Source: Pelomonas sp965229315 (GTDB taxonomy: Bacteria > Pseudomonadota > Gammaproteobacteria > Burkholderiales > Burkholderiaceae_C). Taken from it: a DNA stretch of 64,000 nt. Of the stretch, positions 10,801 to 18,296 are shown in pieces. The stretch is taken from contig NZ_CBDDJA010000001.1 in assembly GCF_965229315.1 (NCBI RefSeq), forward strand, positions 806,001 through 870,000, read 5' to 3'. How positions within the stretch are numbered: position 1 is the first letter of the stretch; each line of letters opens with the position of its first letter. Made by a program: the position numbers and the translations under genes. The notes under the pieces are model-generated. The model had not been told where the DNA came from. It made no database searches and was given only the letters and a program-made list of their open reading frames with translations.

Positions 10801-11329
10801 GCCTGGCGCGCCGGCCGACCTGCCCGCGCGCACGCTGGCCGGCGTCATGCTGGGCTTCCCGCCGACGACGCACGGCAACCTGCTGACCGTGCTGGCCGGC
10901 TGGGTGCAGACGCGCAAGCTCTGGGAGCTGCAGCCCGGCTGGCACGAGGTGCCGGCCGCGGCCACCGACGCGCAGCGCTACGCCGAGGCCGTCGCGCGGC
11001 TGCGTCCCACGCTGGTCGCGACGATGAACCTGCGGCCCACGCCGTTCCAGATCTGGCGCCGCGCGACCGAGGCGCACCGCCTCGGCCACGTGGACGTGGC
11101 GGCGGGCCAGACCCTTGTCGTGGGCCTGGGCTCTGCCACGCAGCAGGACCCGCTGCGCCACCACACCGCCTTCGGCGGCGACCGCGCCGACCCGGCCGGC
11201 GCACCGCCGCACGCCTGCTCGGGCTACGGCATGGGCATGGGCGTCATGCTGGGCGTCATCGCGGCGGTGCTGGACGCCGGCGTCATGCGCACGACGGGCT
11301 CGCCGACGGTGGTGGCGCTGGCCACATAA
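7817..11329 (+). CDS. Fusion protein: N-terminal unknown domain, DyP-type haem peroxidase, C-terminal cytochrome P450-like module
   Basis: A single 1170-residue frame with three parts. Residues 1-180 are an unrecognised alpha/beta domain containing LLLNVNFDGGWEPYM. Residues about 290-730 are a dye-decolourising peroxidase. They carry the GXXDG motif FGFADG (D470), the proximal-His region HAHIRRANPR (H589/H591 to R598), and the distal-Arg region LRRGMSYG (R615/R616). From about residue 770 the sequence reads as a P450: an RRATE...AAGQTLVVGLGSA stretch, then F1119...PPHACSGYGMGMG with C1134 as the expected haem thiolate. The P450 part departs from consensus. The ExxR glutamate position appears to be M1070 (MNLR), and the I-helix acid-threonine pair reads GFPPTT. 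GGGAGAA precedes the ATG. There is no signal peptide, so it is cytoplasmic. The DyP call is firm; the P450 call rests on the pattern of motifs. Confidence 0.8.
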   Translation: MARGNDVQLGGITDLVLLADIKPGFVDALEVVTHVDRLRKVLRTLNGLRLGSRESTSPASPYTDVVARWRIVHSFRWTIVEGKDGAPDRLLLNVNFDGGWEPYMRVIWDQLGSTLDLMLCHTEGYQLSCNCSFETYARWVREHEISADFLFIESGRTVGDAEYLARLEAAQRGRPDELKASRLRAPSSGQVTPLPTDPAERFAMAARGLVPLAGLFTLQRYFRAGAPDGACLLRAAHDVLFELRELDTRQQFPVGPGGSPGELLRRRHHEMLSWFETPLPQPAPQVRQLEWKPAEVQAGMLSRLPTNRGALLLLRIEQPARALAWLSTVPVQAEGQPAGADGLWRQVALSLAGLKALGIPESRLSRFPQAFKEGMAARAGLLGDVRHNHPAHWALSAHVNGRDRFDPAGAHLLVQVRFHNPAPGEALTAEDQARIAAAGRALTEGTGLSLMAVEPMRSNSGDKENFGFADGISQPRPDAAPYTKWDDQVPHGEILQGFQTLRDKGWPVPEQPDALLDRGSFLAVRKLRQYGGRLHDRIGREARRLQLPPELLMAKLMGRRLDGKPLADETAVNDFDYEHDKRGSLCPFHAHIRRANPRDKAPDSALTARMPRILRRGMSYGPPPDRLHPSDKDDRGLIFMAYNAHLAEQFEVVQRWMAGANASGGYSAQSDPFLGVVGVADASPGPRIYPFEHAGKAHEIDLGTEPFVTLQWGAYFFVPAVSALRALPALAELPLPLPAPTPVPARAPDPQDFAAWQQWLEDTNTRDAAWAWVRAQPGGVVETAYGVLVGAAERVCDVLRNRPARYSVRGYGERMHDSIGVGFLGLDDDNGHAEQAPAVNAALESVTEAQAFTAAYMVAAGGLAQLKAEAQGLLAAFPPGQRPQGIPADTPLDLERLSEGVMARLCQLWFGQPDGVAVWGTELHPASVPEAPRCPRDLFRVSRHVFGPHPSAAASQAGREAGVRFLDGIARWLAQAPAAQLPPLTRAILAAAAAVPGAPADLPARTLAGVMLGFPPTTHGNLLTVLAGWVQTRKLWELQPGWHEVPAAATDAQRYAEAVARLRPTLVATMNLRPTPFQIWRRATEAHRLGHVDVAAGQTLVVGLGSATQQDPLRHHTAFGGDRADPAGAPPHACSGYGMGMGVMLGVIAAVLDAGVMRTTGSPTVVALAT

Positions 11330-11366
11330 CTGACAACGCAGGCCGCAGCGCGGTCTGCAAGGCCGG

Positions 11367-11382
11367 CCAAGGTACACCTTGG
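11367..11382. other. Perfect inverted repeat between convergent genes
   Basis: CCAAGGT and ACCTTGG form a 7-bp perfect inverted repeat in the 63-bp gap between the convergent DyP-P450 and GST genes. No T-tract follows on either strand. It could be a bidirectional transcription end structure or a protein-binding site. Confidence 0.3.
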
Positions 11383-11392
11383 GCGATGGGCT

Positions 11393-12061
11393 TCAAACTT
11401 TGGCGCGGTTGGCGGCCAGGGAGCGGTCCTGGTCCGCCTTGCGGTCGGCCACGACCCGCACGGCATGCGGGCGCTCGCCGACCAGCTTGGCGTAGGGCTT
11501 CCAGTCCACGCCGCCCGCGGCGAGCAGGTCTTCGCCGTAGATGGCCTTGGTGGCCATCGCCACCAGCGGCAGGCTGACCCAGCCGGCGCAGTCGGCCATC
11601 GTGAACGTGTCGCCGGCCAGGTAGGGGCCGAACTTCGCCAGCCGCTTGAAGGCGGCGATGTTCTCGGGCAGCAGGCGCGCCACGCGCTTCTTGGTGCCGT
11701 CGCTGACCTGGCCGCCGAAGAAGGCCTCGGGATAGAGCTCGCGCGCCACCAGCTCCAGGTGCAGGTCGACGTAGGCGATGAGCTCGCGCACCTTGGCGGC
11801 TTGATAAGGGTCGGCCGGGATCAGGCGCGGCGTGTCCGGGTAGGCGGCTTCGAGGTAGTCGACGATGACCTGGCTCTCGCACAGCGCGCCCTGCGGCGTC
11901 CTGATGAACGGCACCTTGCCCAGCGGCGTGCAGCTCAGCACGGCTTCGTCGTGGCTGTGCGTCTCGACGCGCTCCTCGGTGAAGGGGATGCCCTTCTCCA
12001 GCAGCGCCAGCTTGGCCTTGTTGTAGTAGTTGGACAGCGGGATGCCGCACAGCGTGATCAT
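11393..12061 (-). CDS. Glutathione S-transferase family protein
   Basis: A 222-residue GST. The N-terminal thioredoxin-fold domain contains GIPLSNYYNKAKLALLEKG and the cis-Pro motif GKVPFI, followed by E-S-Q glutathione contact residues (LCESQVIVDYLE). The C-terminal helical domain holds the GST N-capping region GDTFTMADCAG. The usual catalytic Ser/Tyr/Cys would be among S9, Y11 and Y12. Cytoplasmic conjugation or isomerase activity is expected; the substrate is unknown. It converges on the DyP-P450 gene, and the EamA exporter lies 67 bp upstream in the same direction. Confidence 0.85.
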   Translation of the reverse strand: MITLCGIPLSNYYNKAKLALLEKGIPFTEERVETHSHDEAVLSCTPLGKVPFIRTPQGALCESQVIVDYLEAAYPDTPRLIPADPYQAAKVRELIAYVDLHLELVARELYPEAFFGGQVSDGTKKRVARLLPENIAAFKRLAKFGPYLAGDTFTMADCAGWVSLPLVAMATKAIYGEDLLAAGGVDWKPYAKLVGERPHAVRVVADRKADQDRSLAANRAKV

Positions 12062-12128
12062 GTTTGTCTCCTCGAAGAAGCGCGCAGTCTATGCAGCGGT
12101 GCGGCGCCCTTCTGGCGCGGGCGCGACA

Positions 12129-13022
12129 TCAGCGGTTCACCAGCACGATGCCTGCGGCCAGCCCGGCCAGCGCGATGACCAGGCGCGGCGTGATGGTCTC
12201 GCCCAGCAGCAGCGCGCCGGCCAGCAGCGTGAACAGCGGCGTGCTCAGCGTGAACACCGACAGCTTGGTGGCCGCGTAGTGGCGGATCAGCCAGAACCAC
12301 GCCAGGTAGCTGGCGAACGACACGATGACGGCCTGGAAGCCGAACAGCGCCAGCAGCCGCGGCGACCAGTGCAGCGGCAGCGGGTCGTGCATCGCCAGGG
12401 CGACGGCGCACAGCGCCACGGCCGACACGGCGAGCTGGTACAGCAGCGTCTTTTCCACCGGGGCGGCAGCAAGGCGCGTCGCGCGGATCGCCAGCGTGGT
12501 GCCGCCCCACAGCACGGCCGCCGCCACGGCCAGCGTGTCGCCCCACAGCTGCTGCGGCCCGCCCGGCGCCGAGAAGCCTTCCGCGAACGCGAACACCAGC
12601 GCCGCGAACGCCAGCACCAGGCCGCCCCACTGGCGCGCCGACAGCCGCTCGGTGTGGGAGATCCACGGCATGCCCAGCGCGACGATGAAGGGCGCGAGAT
12701 ACATGAAGACCACCATGCGCGATGCGCTGGTGTACTGCAGCCCGACGAAGATGCAGCCGAACTCGCCCGCGAACAGCAGCCCGGCCAGCAGGCCGCCCCA
12801 CAGGCTGCCGTCGCGCTCGAACAGCGGCACGCGGCGCCACACCGACCACGCCCACACCAGCAGCCCGCCCACCAGCGAGCGCAGGCCCGCCTGCCACATC
12901 GGCGAGATTTCGGTCAGTGCCGCCTTCGCCGCCACCTGCGTCAGCCCCCACAGGAAGCAGCAGGTCAGCAGCACGGCGATGGCGCGGGAGTCGAGGTGGG
13001 CGTGGCGGGTCTGGGCGGTCAT
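12129..13022 (-). CDS. EamA/DMT-family permease
   Basis: A 297-residue integral membrane protein with about ten hydrophobic helices in two EamA repeats. The first begins at FLWGLTQVAAKAAL, the second at AAAVLWGGTTLAIRA. It is a drug/metabolite transporter family exporter of unspecified substrate. The ATG at 13022 is the only plausible start; a much longer in-frame extension to 13883 runs antisense through the divergent oxidoreductase. Its start lies 18 bp from that of the divergent FAD oxidoreductase, so the two promoters must overlap the opposing coding regions or share the gap. Confidence 0.85.
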   Translation of the reverse strand: MTAQTRHAHLDSRAIAVLLTCCFLWGLTQVAAKAALTEISPMWQAGLRSLVGGLLVWAWSVWRRVPLFERDGSLWGGLLAGLLFAGEFGCIFVGLQYTSASRMVVFMYLAPFIVALGMPWISHTERLSARQWGGLVLAFAALVFAFAEGFSAPGGPQQLWGDTLAVAAAVLWGGTTLAIRATRLAAAPVEKTLLYQLAVSAVALCAVALAMHDPLPLHWSPRLLALFGFQAVIVSFASYLAWFWLIRHYAATKLSVFTLSTPLFTLLAGALLLGETITPRLVIALAGLAAGIVLVNR

Positions 13023-13040
13023 GCTGCGTATGCTGCCAGC

Positions 13041-14198
13041 ATGTTTGAAGTCACCGTGATCGGCGGCGGCGTGATGGGCGCCGCCACCGCCTTCTTCCTG
13101 GCCCGCGACTTCGGTGCGGCCGTGACCATCGTCGAGCGCGATCCGTCGTACGCGCGGGCGTCCAGTTCGCTGTCGCTGAGCTCCATCCGCCAGCAGTTCT
13201 CGCAGCCGGTGAACATGGCGCTGTCGCGCTGGAGCCTCGGCTTCCTGCGCCGCGCGGCGGATGAGCTGGCGGTGGCGGACGACCGGCCGTCCCTCGGCCT
13301 GGTCGAGCCCGGCTACCTCTACCTCGCCACGGCGGCCGGCGAGCCGGCGCTGCGCGACGCGCACGCGGTGCAGGTCGCCGAGGGCGTGGACGTGGCGCTG
13401 CTGTCGCCGGCCGCGCTGGCGGCCCGCTTCCCGTGGCTGGCGGTGGACGACCTCGCGCTGGGGTCGCTGGGGCTGAGCGGCGAAGGCTGGTTCGACGGCC
13501 CGGCGCTGCACCGCGCCTTCCGGCGCAAGGCCATCGCCTGCGGCGCACGCTTCATCGCGGCCGAGGCGGTGGGTTTCGACACGGCGGGTGACCACATCGC
13601 CGCGGTGCGCTGCACGGACGGCTCGCGCATCGGCGGCGAGGCCTTCGTCATCGCGACCGGTGCCTGGAGCGCGCCGCTGGGCGATGCGCTGGGCGTCGCG
13701 CTGCCCGTGCGCGCCAGGAAGCGCGACGTGTTCGTGCTGGCAACGCCCGCCGCGCTGCCCGACTGCCCGCTGGTCATCGACCCCGGCGGCGCCTGGTTCC
13801 GCACCGAGGGGTCCTTGATCCTGGCCGGCGGCCCGCCGCGCGGCGACGACGCCGACGACCTGCCGCTGGATGACATCGACCACGGCCTGTTCGACGCCTG
13901 GCTATGGCCCACACTGGCCGCCCGCGTGCCGGCACTGGAGGCGCTGCGCGTGCGCTCGGCCTGGGCCGGCTATTACGAGATGAACACCTTCGACCACAAC
14001 GGCCTCGCCGGCCGCCTGCCCGGCTGGGCCAATGCCTTCACGGCCTGCGGCTTCTCGGGCCATGGCATGCAGCAGTCGCCCGCGGTGGGCTGGTCGATGG
14101 CGCGGCTGATCGCCGGGCGGGATGCACCGCTGATCGAGGCGCTGACGCCGCAGCGGCTGCGGGATGGCCGGCCGCTGCGGGAAGCGAATGTGATCTGA
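13041..14198 (+). CDS. FAD-dependent oxidoreductase (DAO/glycine oxidase type)
   Basis: A 385-residue flavoprotein of the D-amino-acid/sarcosine oxidase superfamily. The Rossmann motif VIGGGVMGAATAFFLA is at residues 6-21, followed by the E-R-D end of beta-2 (IVERDPSYARASS). A second FAD-contact region is AFVIATGAWS, and the C-terminal FAD motif reads ACGFSGHGMQQSPAVG. It would oxidise an amine or amino acid and pass electrons to oxygen or the respiratory chain; the substrate is not predictable. It is divergent from the EamA exporter (18 bp), suggesting paired expression. Confidence 0.85.
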   Translation: MFEVTVIGGGVMGAATAFFLARDFGAAVTIVERDPSYARASSSLSLSSIRQQFSQPVNMALSRWSLGFLRRAADELAVADDRPSLGLVEPGYLYLATAAGEPALRDAHAVQVAEGVDVALLSPAALAARFPWLAVDDLALGSLGLSGEGWFDGPALHRAFRRKAIACGARFIAAEAVGFDTAGDHIAAVRCTDGSRIGGEAFVIATGAWSAPLGDALGVALPVRARKRDVFVLATPAALPDCPLVIDPGGAWFRTEGSLILAGGPPRGDDADDLPLDDIDHGLFDAWLWPTLAARVPALEALRVRSAWAGYYEMNTFDHNGLAGRLPGWANAFTACGFSGHGMQQSPAVGWSMARLIAGRDAPLIEALTPQRLRDGRPLREANVI

Positions 14199-14207
14199 GC
14201 CGCGCCG

Positions 14208-14840
14208 TCAGCGGTTGCGCACGCGCTTCTTGGCCGGCGGTGCGGTGAGCACGTAGCGCGTGGCCGTCAGCGTCTCCGACACCGCGCTGGTCTTGTTGTC
14301 GACATAGCCCCAGCCGCGCATCGCGGTGCGCACTTCGGCGTCCGAGGGCGACGCGTCCGGGCCCTTGGGATGCACGACCCAGACGGTCTTGCAGATCATG
14401 TCGGCGTGGAACTCCGCCATGCGCGGCAGTTCGGACGGGTTGCTCAGCACGGCCACCAGCATGCGGGCCTCGCGCATGTTGGTCGTGATGCCGCCCGTGA
14501 GCGCCTCGGCCAGCGCGGGGTCCAGCGCGCCCTGCGTGGGGCCGATCAGCAGCGCCGGGTTCTCGGCGCTGACGCCCAGCTTGGCCGCCAGCGTGGGCGG
14601 CGGCGTCTGCAGCTTCTTCAGCCAGCGGCCGGCTTCCTTCTCGCCCAGCACCAGCGCGACGGCTTCGTCGCCTGCGTCGAACAGCAGTTCCTCGCCGGCC
14701 AGGCGCAGGTTCTGCAGCGCGGCGATGTCCCAGCGTCGCTTGAGGTCGCCGCGCAGCACGACGGTGGTCGATTCGAGCAGGGCGGTGACCTCGGCGGTCT
14801 CGGTGCCCACGCGGGCGGTGCAACTGGCTTCACGTCCCAT
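14208..14840 (-). CDS. Protein of unknown function
   Basis: A 210-residue soluble protein not firmly recognised. The N-terminal half is beta-rich (VGTETAEVTALLESTTVVLRG...LLFDAGDEAVALVLG). The C-terminal half contains a motif ending GWGYVDNKTSAVSETLTATRYVL, which reminds me of DUF3052-type proteins. The tail is basic (PPAKKRVRNR). Its start overlaps the end of the rhombosortase-like gene by 11 bp, so the two are probably co-transcribed. Confidence 0.5.
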   Translation of the reverse strand: MGREASCTARVGTETAEVTALLESTTVVLRGDLKRRWDIAALQNLRLAGEELLFDAGDEAVALVLGEKEAGRWLKKLQTPPPTLAAKLGVSAENPALLIGPTQGALDPALAEALTGGITTNMREARMLVAVLSNPSELPRMAEFHADMICKTVWVVHPKGPDASPSDAEVRTAMRGWGYVDNKTSAVSETLTATRYVLTAPPAKKRVRNR

Positions 14841-15423
14841 GCGAGGGCCTCTTCGGTGTGTTCTTGGAATGGCGCATTGTCAGTCCCCAGGCGATGGCGC
14901 CGGCCAGCGCGCCGCTGAAGTGGGCGAAAGGCGCCACGGGGAAGTCGAAGCCGGGCGTGGTGCGCAGTGCGGGGCCCAGCGGCGCCTCCAGCGCCAGCTT
15001 GGCGACCAGGCCCAGCGCGATGCCCGCGCCGACCAGGCGCTCGCGCCCGCCCCGCGCCAGCAGCGTGAGCGCGGCAATGGCCACCAGCGCATGCAGCGCC
15101 CCGGACAGGCCGGCGTAGTGCCGCAGGTCGGGGCGCAGCAGCAGGCCGGCCTGCGTCAGCGGCAGGGCGATGAGGCCGGCGAGGGTTTCACGCTTGCCGA
15201 GGGCGGCACGCCAGCCCAGCAGGGCGAGGACGGCGCAGCCGGCGAGGTTGGCGGCGAGGTGGGTGGGTGTCCAGTGGACGAAGGCGGCGGTGACGGCGCG
15301 CCAGGGTTGTGTCGCGGCGAGGGCGGGCTGCCAGTCGAGCGCTTCTCTGTGGAATGGCCAGGCAGCCAGGGATAGCACAGCGAATGCGGCGCAGAGTGCG
15401 ACCCAGTTCCAGCGATGCGTCAT
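14830..15423 (-). CDS. rrtA: Rhomboid-family intramembrane serine protease, rhombosortase-like
   Basis: A 197-residue multi-spanning membrane protein. It shows the rhombosortase pattern: VHWTPTHLAANLAG (HxxxN on the second helix), HYAGLSGALHALV with probable nucleophile S107, and PFAHFSGALAG with probable catalytic H168. Rhombosortases process proteins carrying a C-terminal GlyGly-CTERM tail for outer-membrane attachment or secretion. No such substrate is visible in this window. The start at 15423 (MTHRWNW) was chosen over 15486, which would overlap glnE. Rhombosortase over generic rhomboid is a judgement from motif spacing. Confidence 0.68.
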   Translation of the reverse strand: MTHRWNWVALCAAFAVLSLAAWPFHREALDWQPALAATQPWRAVTAAFVHWTPTHLAANLAGCAVLALLGWRAALGKRETLAGLIALPLTQAGLLLRPDLRHYAGLSGALHALVAIAALTLLARGGRERLVGAGIALGLVAKLALEAPLGPALRTTPGFDFPVAPFAHFSGALAGAIAWGLTMRHSKNTPKRPSHGT

Positions 15424-15478
15424 TGGCGGGTCCCGTGCCGGGATTTCGCCGAAGGCAAATTCCGGCCGGGCCTGGCCA

Positions 15479-18259
15479 CTAACCAAACACAGCGCGCCAC
15501 AACGCCATCACCGCATCACGATGCGGCTGCAACGACAAGGCCGCTTCAGCATCCAACGCCGTCGACTGCTCATCCAGCCTCGCCCTGTGCTGCACCCGGC
15601 GCAACTCGCGGTAGGCATTCGCCGCGCCCACGCCCACGCCGGCCGGCAGCAACCCGGCGGCCTCGGCGCGTTGCAGCAGCGCGATGTTGCCGAGGTTGTC
15701 CTGCAGCCCGGGGTGCGCGGCCGAATGGGCCAGCACCAGGTATTGCAGCGCGAACTCCGCGTCCATCATGCCGCCCGGGCTGTGCTTCACGTCGAACAGG
15801 CCGGCCTTCACCGGCCGCGCCGCGCGCACCTTGTCGCGCATGGCCTGCACCTCGCGCTTCAGCGCTTCGGCATCGCGCGGCGCCGTCATCACCTGGCGGC
15901 GCACGCCTTCGCAGCGCTCGGCCAGGTCGGCGTCGCCCGCGCAGAAGCGCGCCCGCGTGATGGCCTGGTGCTCCCAGGTCCAGGCGGTGTTGCTGCCGCG
16001 GCCGGTCTGGTAGGCCTCGAAGTGCGCCAGCGACGTGACCAACAGCCCCGAGTTGCCGTTGGGCCGCAGCGCCGTGTCGATGTCGAACAGTTCGCCGGCC
16101 GCCGTGCGCAGCGTCAGCCAGGTGATGAGGCGGCGCACGAAGGCGCCGTAAATCTCGGTTGCGTTCTCGTCGTCGTCGTCGAAGACGAACACCACGTCCA
16201 GGTCGCCGCCGTAGCCCAGTTCCTTGCCGCCCAGCTTGCCGTAGGCGATGACGGCCAGTCGCGGCGTCTCGCGGTGGGCGGGCTTGAAGCGCGCCCAGGC
16301 CCACTGCAGCGTGATCTGCAGCACCGCGTCGGCCAGCAGCGACAGGTCGTCGGCCACCTGCTCGACGCTGATGGAGCCCTCCACGTCGCGCACCAGCGTG
16401 CGGAACACCTCGGCGTGGTGAGCACGGCGCAGCGTGTCCAGCAGCGCTTCCTCGTCGGCCTCACCGCTGCGCGCCCAGCCCTGCTCGCGTTCGACGAGGT
16501 CGGCCAGGAAGGCGTCGCGGTCGAAGCGGGCCGTCAGCAGCAGCGGGTCGGCCAGCTCGTCGATGACGCCGGGATGCTGCATCAGGTAGCGCATGGGCCA
16601 GCGCGCCAGGCCCAGCAGGCGCAGCAGCCGCTGCTGCACGGCCGGGCGCTCCACCAGCAGCGCCAGGTAGCTTTCGCGGCGCAACAGCGGGCCGACCCAG
16701 TCGACGAAGCGCAGCGCGGCGTCCAGCGAGCACTCCTCGGCCGCGACGGCCTGCGCCGCGCGCTGGAACAGCTTGGCCAGGCGCTGGCGCGACTCCTCGC
16801 GCAGGCCTTGCACGCGCGGGCTCTCGGCCAGCGCGCGCACGGCCGTCGCCAGCGGCGCGGGCAGCGCGGCCAGGAAATCCTCGCCGTCCACGGCCGGCTT
16901 GGGCCCGCCGCACTGCCCGCCCTTGCAGGCGCCGGGCGGTTTGCCGCCTTCGTGCAGCAGCGCGTCGAACTCGGTGGCCACCAGCTCCCGCACCTCGCCG
17001 AGCTGGTGGAACAGCGCACAGGCCATCTCGCCCTGCGTGCCGGAATAAGGGCAGTCGGGGTCGGCCGCCGGGCCGCTGGCGGCGTCGGCGCGGCAGCGCA
17101 TGCCCAGCGACGCGGCGATCCACACCAGGTCGGCGTCGGCCTGCGGCAGGCAGTGGGTCTGCTGGTCGTCCAGGAACTGGATGCGGTGCTCCACGCGGCG
17201 CAGGAAGACGTAGGCCTCGGTCAGCGCCTGCGCCGTCTCGGCCTTCATCAGCCCGCCGGCCGCGAGCTGGGCCAGCGCCTTGACGGTGGAGCGCGTGCGG
17301 ATCTCGGGAAACTGGCCGCCGCGCACCACCTGCAGCAGCTGCACGATGAACTCGATCTCGCGGATGCCGCCGCGCGACAGCTTCACGTCGTTGGCCCGTT
17401 CGGGCCGGCCGGCGGCGCGGGCCTTGGCCTCGCTGCGGATCTTGCCGTGCAGCTGGCGCAGGCCCTCGAAGACACCGTAGTCCAGATAGCGGCGGTACAC
17501 AAAAGGCGTGACGAGGTGGCGCAGCTGCAGCGTGCGCGCGTCGCCGGGTGCGCCCATGCCGGCCAGCGGCGCGACGACGCGGCTCTTCAGCCATGCGAAG
17601 CGTTCCCACTCGCGGCCCTGCACGAGGAAGTACTCCTCCAGCATCGCCAGGCTGACGACCGGCGGGCCGCTCTTGCCGTTGGGGCGCAGCGCCAGGTCGA
17701 CACGGAACACCTGGCCATCGTCGGTCACGTCGCCGATCAGCGCGTACAACCGCTTGGCGACCGACGAGAAGTACTCGTGCGCCGTGACCGGCCTGGCGCC
17801 CTGCGTGGCGCCGTCGTCCTCGTAGACGTAGATGAGGTCGATGTCGGAGGACACGTTCAGCTCGCGCGCGCCGAGCTTGCCCATGCCCAGCACCCAGAAC
17901 GCGATGTCGCCGCCATCCGCGTTGCGCGGCTCGCCGTGGATGGCATCCAGCTCGGCGCGGGCGGCGGTGAGGGCACGGTCCAGCGTGACCTCGGCCAGGT
18001 GCGTCATCGCCCGCGTGATGTCTTCGACCGGCGCGCCCTGCTCGATGTCCAGCACCGCCAGCCGCTCCAGCACCAGGTGGCGGGCCACGCGCAAGGCGCT
18101 GGCCAGCGTGCGCGACGGCGAAAGGCGGTCGATCAGCGCGCCGATGACGGCGCCGTCCGGCAGCCCGGGCGGCAGCAGCGGCAGCTCGGCCGCATAGCGG
18201 CGGCGCACGCGCTGCACATAGCGGCTGTGCTCAGCAAAGACGGGAAACAGTGCGCTCAT
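15479..18259 (-). CDS. glnE: Bifunctional glutamine synthetase adenylyltransferase/deadenylase
   Basis: A 926-residue enzyme that adds and removes AMP from glutamine synthetase in response to PII proteins, tuning nitrogen assimilation. Two nucleotidyltransferase cores are present: GKLGARELNVSSDIDLIYVY near residue 137, and GKLGGKELGYGGDLDVVFVF near residue 686. Each carries the G-S/D-x-D metal site. Length is close to E. coli GlnE (946). Its start is only 37 bp from the divergent yhdP start, so the promoters overlap. The glnE-yhdP-nitrilase arrangement recurs in Burkholderiales. Confidence 0.97.
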   Translation of the reverse strand: MSALFPVFAEHSRYVQRVRRRYAAELPLLPPGLPDGAVIGALIDRLSPSRTLASALRVARHLVLERLAVLDIEQGAPVEDITRAMTHLAEVTLDRALTAARAELDAIHGEPRNADGGDIAFWVLGMGKLGARELNVSSDIDLIYVYEDDGATQGARPVTAHEYFSSVAKRLYALIGDVTDDGQVFRVDLALRPNGKSGPPVVSLAMLEEYFLVQGREWERFAWLKSRVVAPLAGMGAPGDARTLQLRHLVTPFVYRRYLDYGVFEGLRQLHGKIRSEAKARAAGRPERANDVKLSRGGIREIEFIVQLLQVVRGGQFPEIRTRSTVKALAQLAAGGLMKAETAQALTEAYVFLRRVEHRIQFLDDQQTHCLPQADADLVWIAASLGMRCRADAASGPAADPDCPYSGTQGEMACALFHQLGEVRELVATEFDALLHEGGKPPGACKGGQCGGPKPAVDGEDFLAALPAPLATAVRALAESPRVQGLREESRQRLAKLFQRAAQAVAAEECSLDAALRFVDWVGPLLRRESYLALLVERPAVQQRLLRLLGLARWPMRYLMQHPGVIDELADPLLLTARFDRDAFLADLVEREQGWARSGEADEEALLDTLRRAHHAEVFRTLVRDVEGSISVEQVADDLSLLADAVLQITLQWAWARFKPAHRETPRLAVIAYGKLGGKELGYGGDLDVVFVFDDDDENATEIYGAFVRRLITWLTLRTAAGELFDIDTALRPNGNSGLLVTSLAHFEAYQTGRGSNTAWTWEHQAITRARFCAGDADLAERCEGVRRQVMTAPRDAEALKREVQAMRDKVRAARPVKAGLFDVKHSPGGMMDAEFALQYLVLAHSAAHPGLQDNLGNIALLQRAEAAGLLPAGVGVGAANAYRELRRVQHRARLDEQSTALDAEAALSLQPHRDAVMALWRAVFG

Positions 18260-18296
18260 GACCCTGTGCTAGATTGCCTGCCGGCCGGTTCCCCAT

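Noticed and set aside
7580..11377. A 1265-codon open frame on the minus strand opposite the DyP-P450 gene
   Set aside because: It is Gln/Arg/Ala/His-rich with no recognisable motif, and it mirrors the codon pattern of the real gene. Such antisense frames are expected in very GC-rich DNA.
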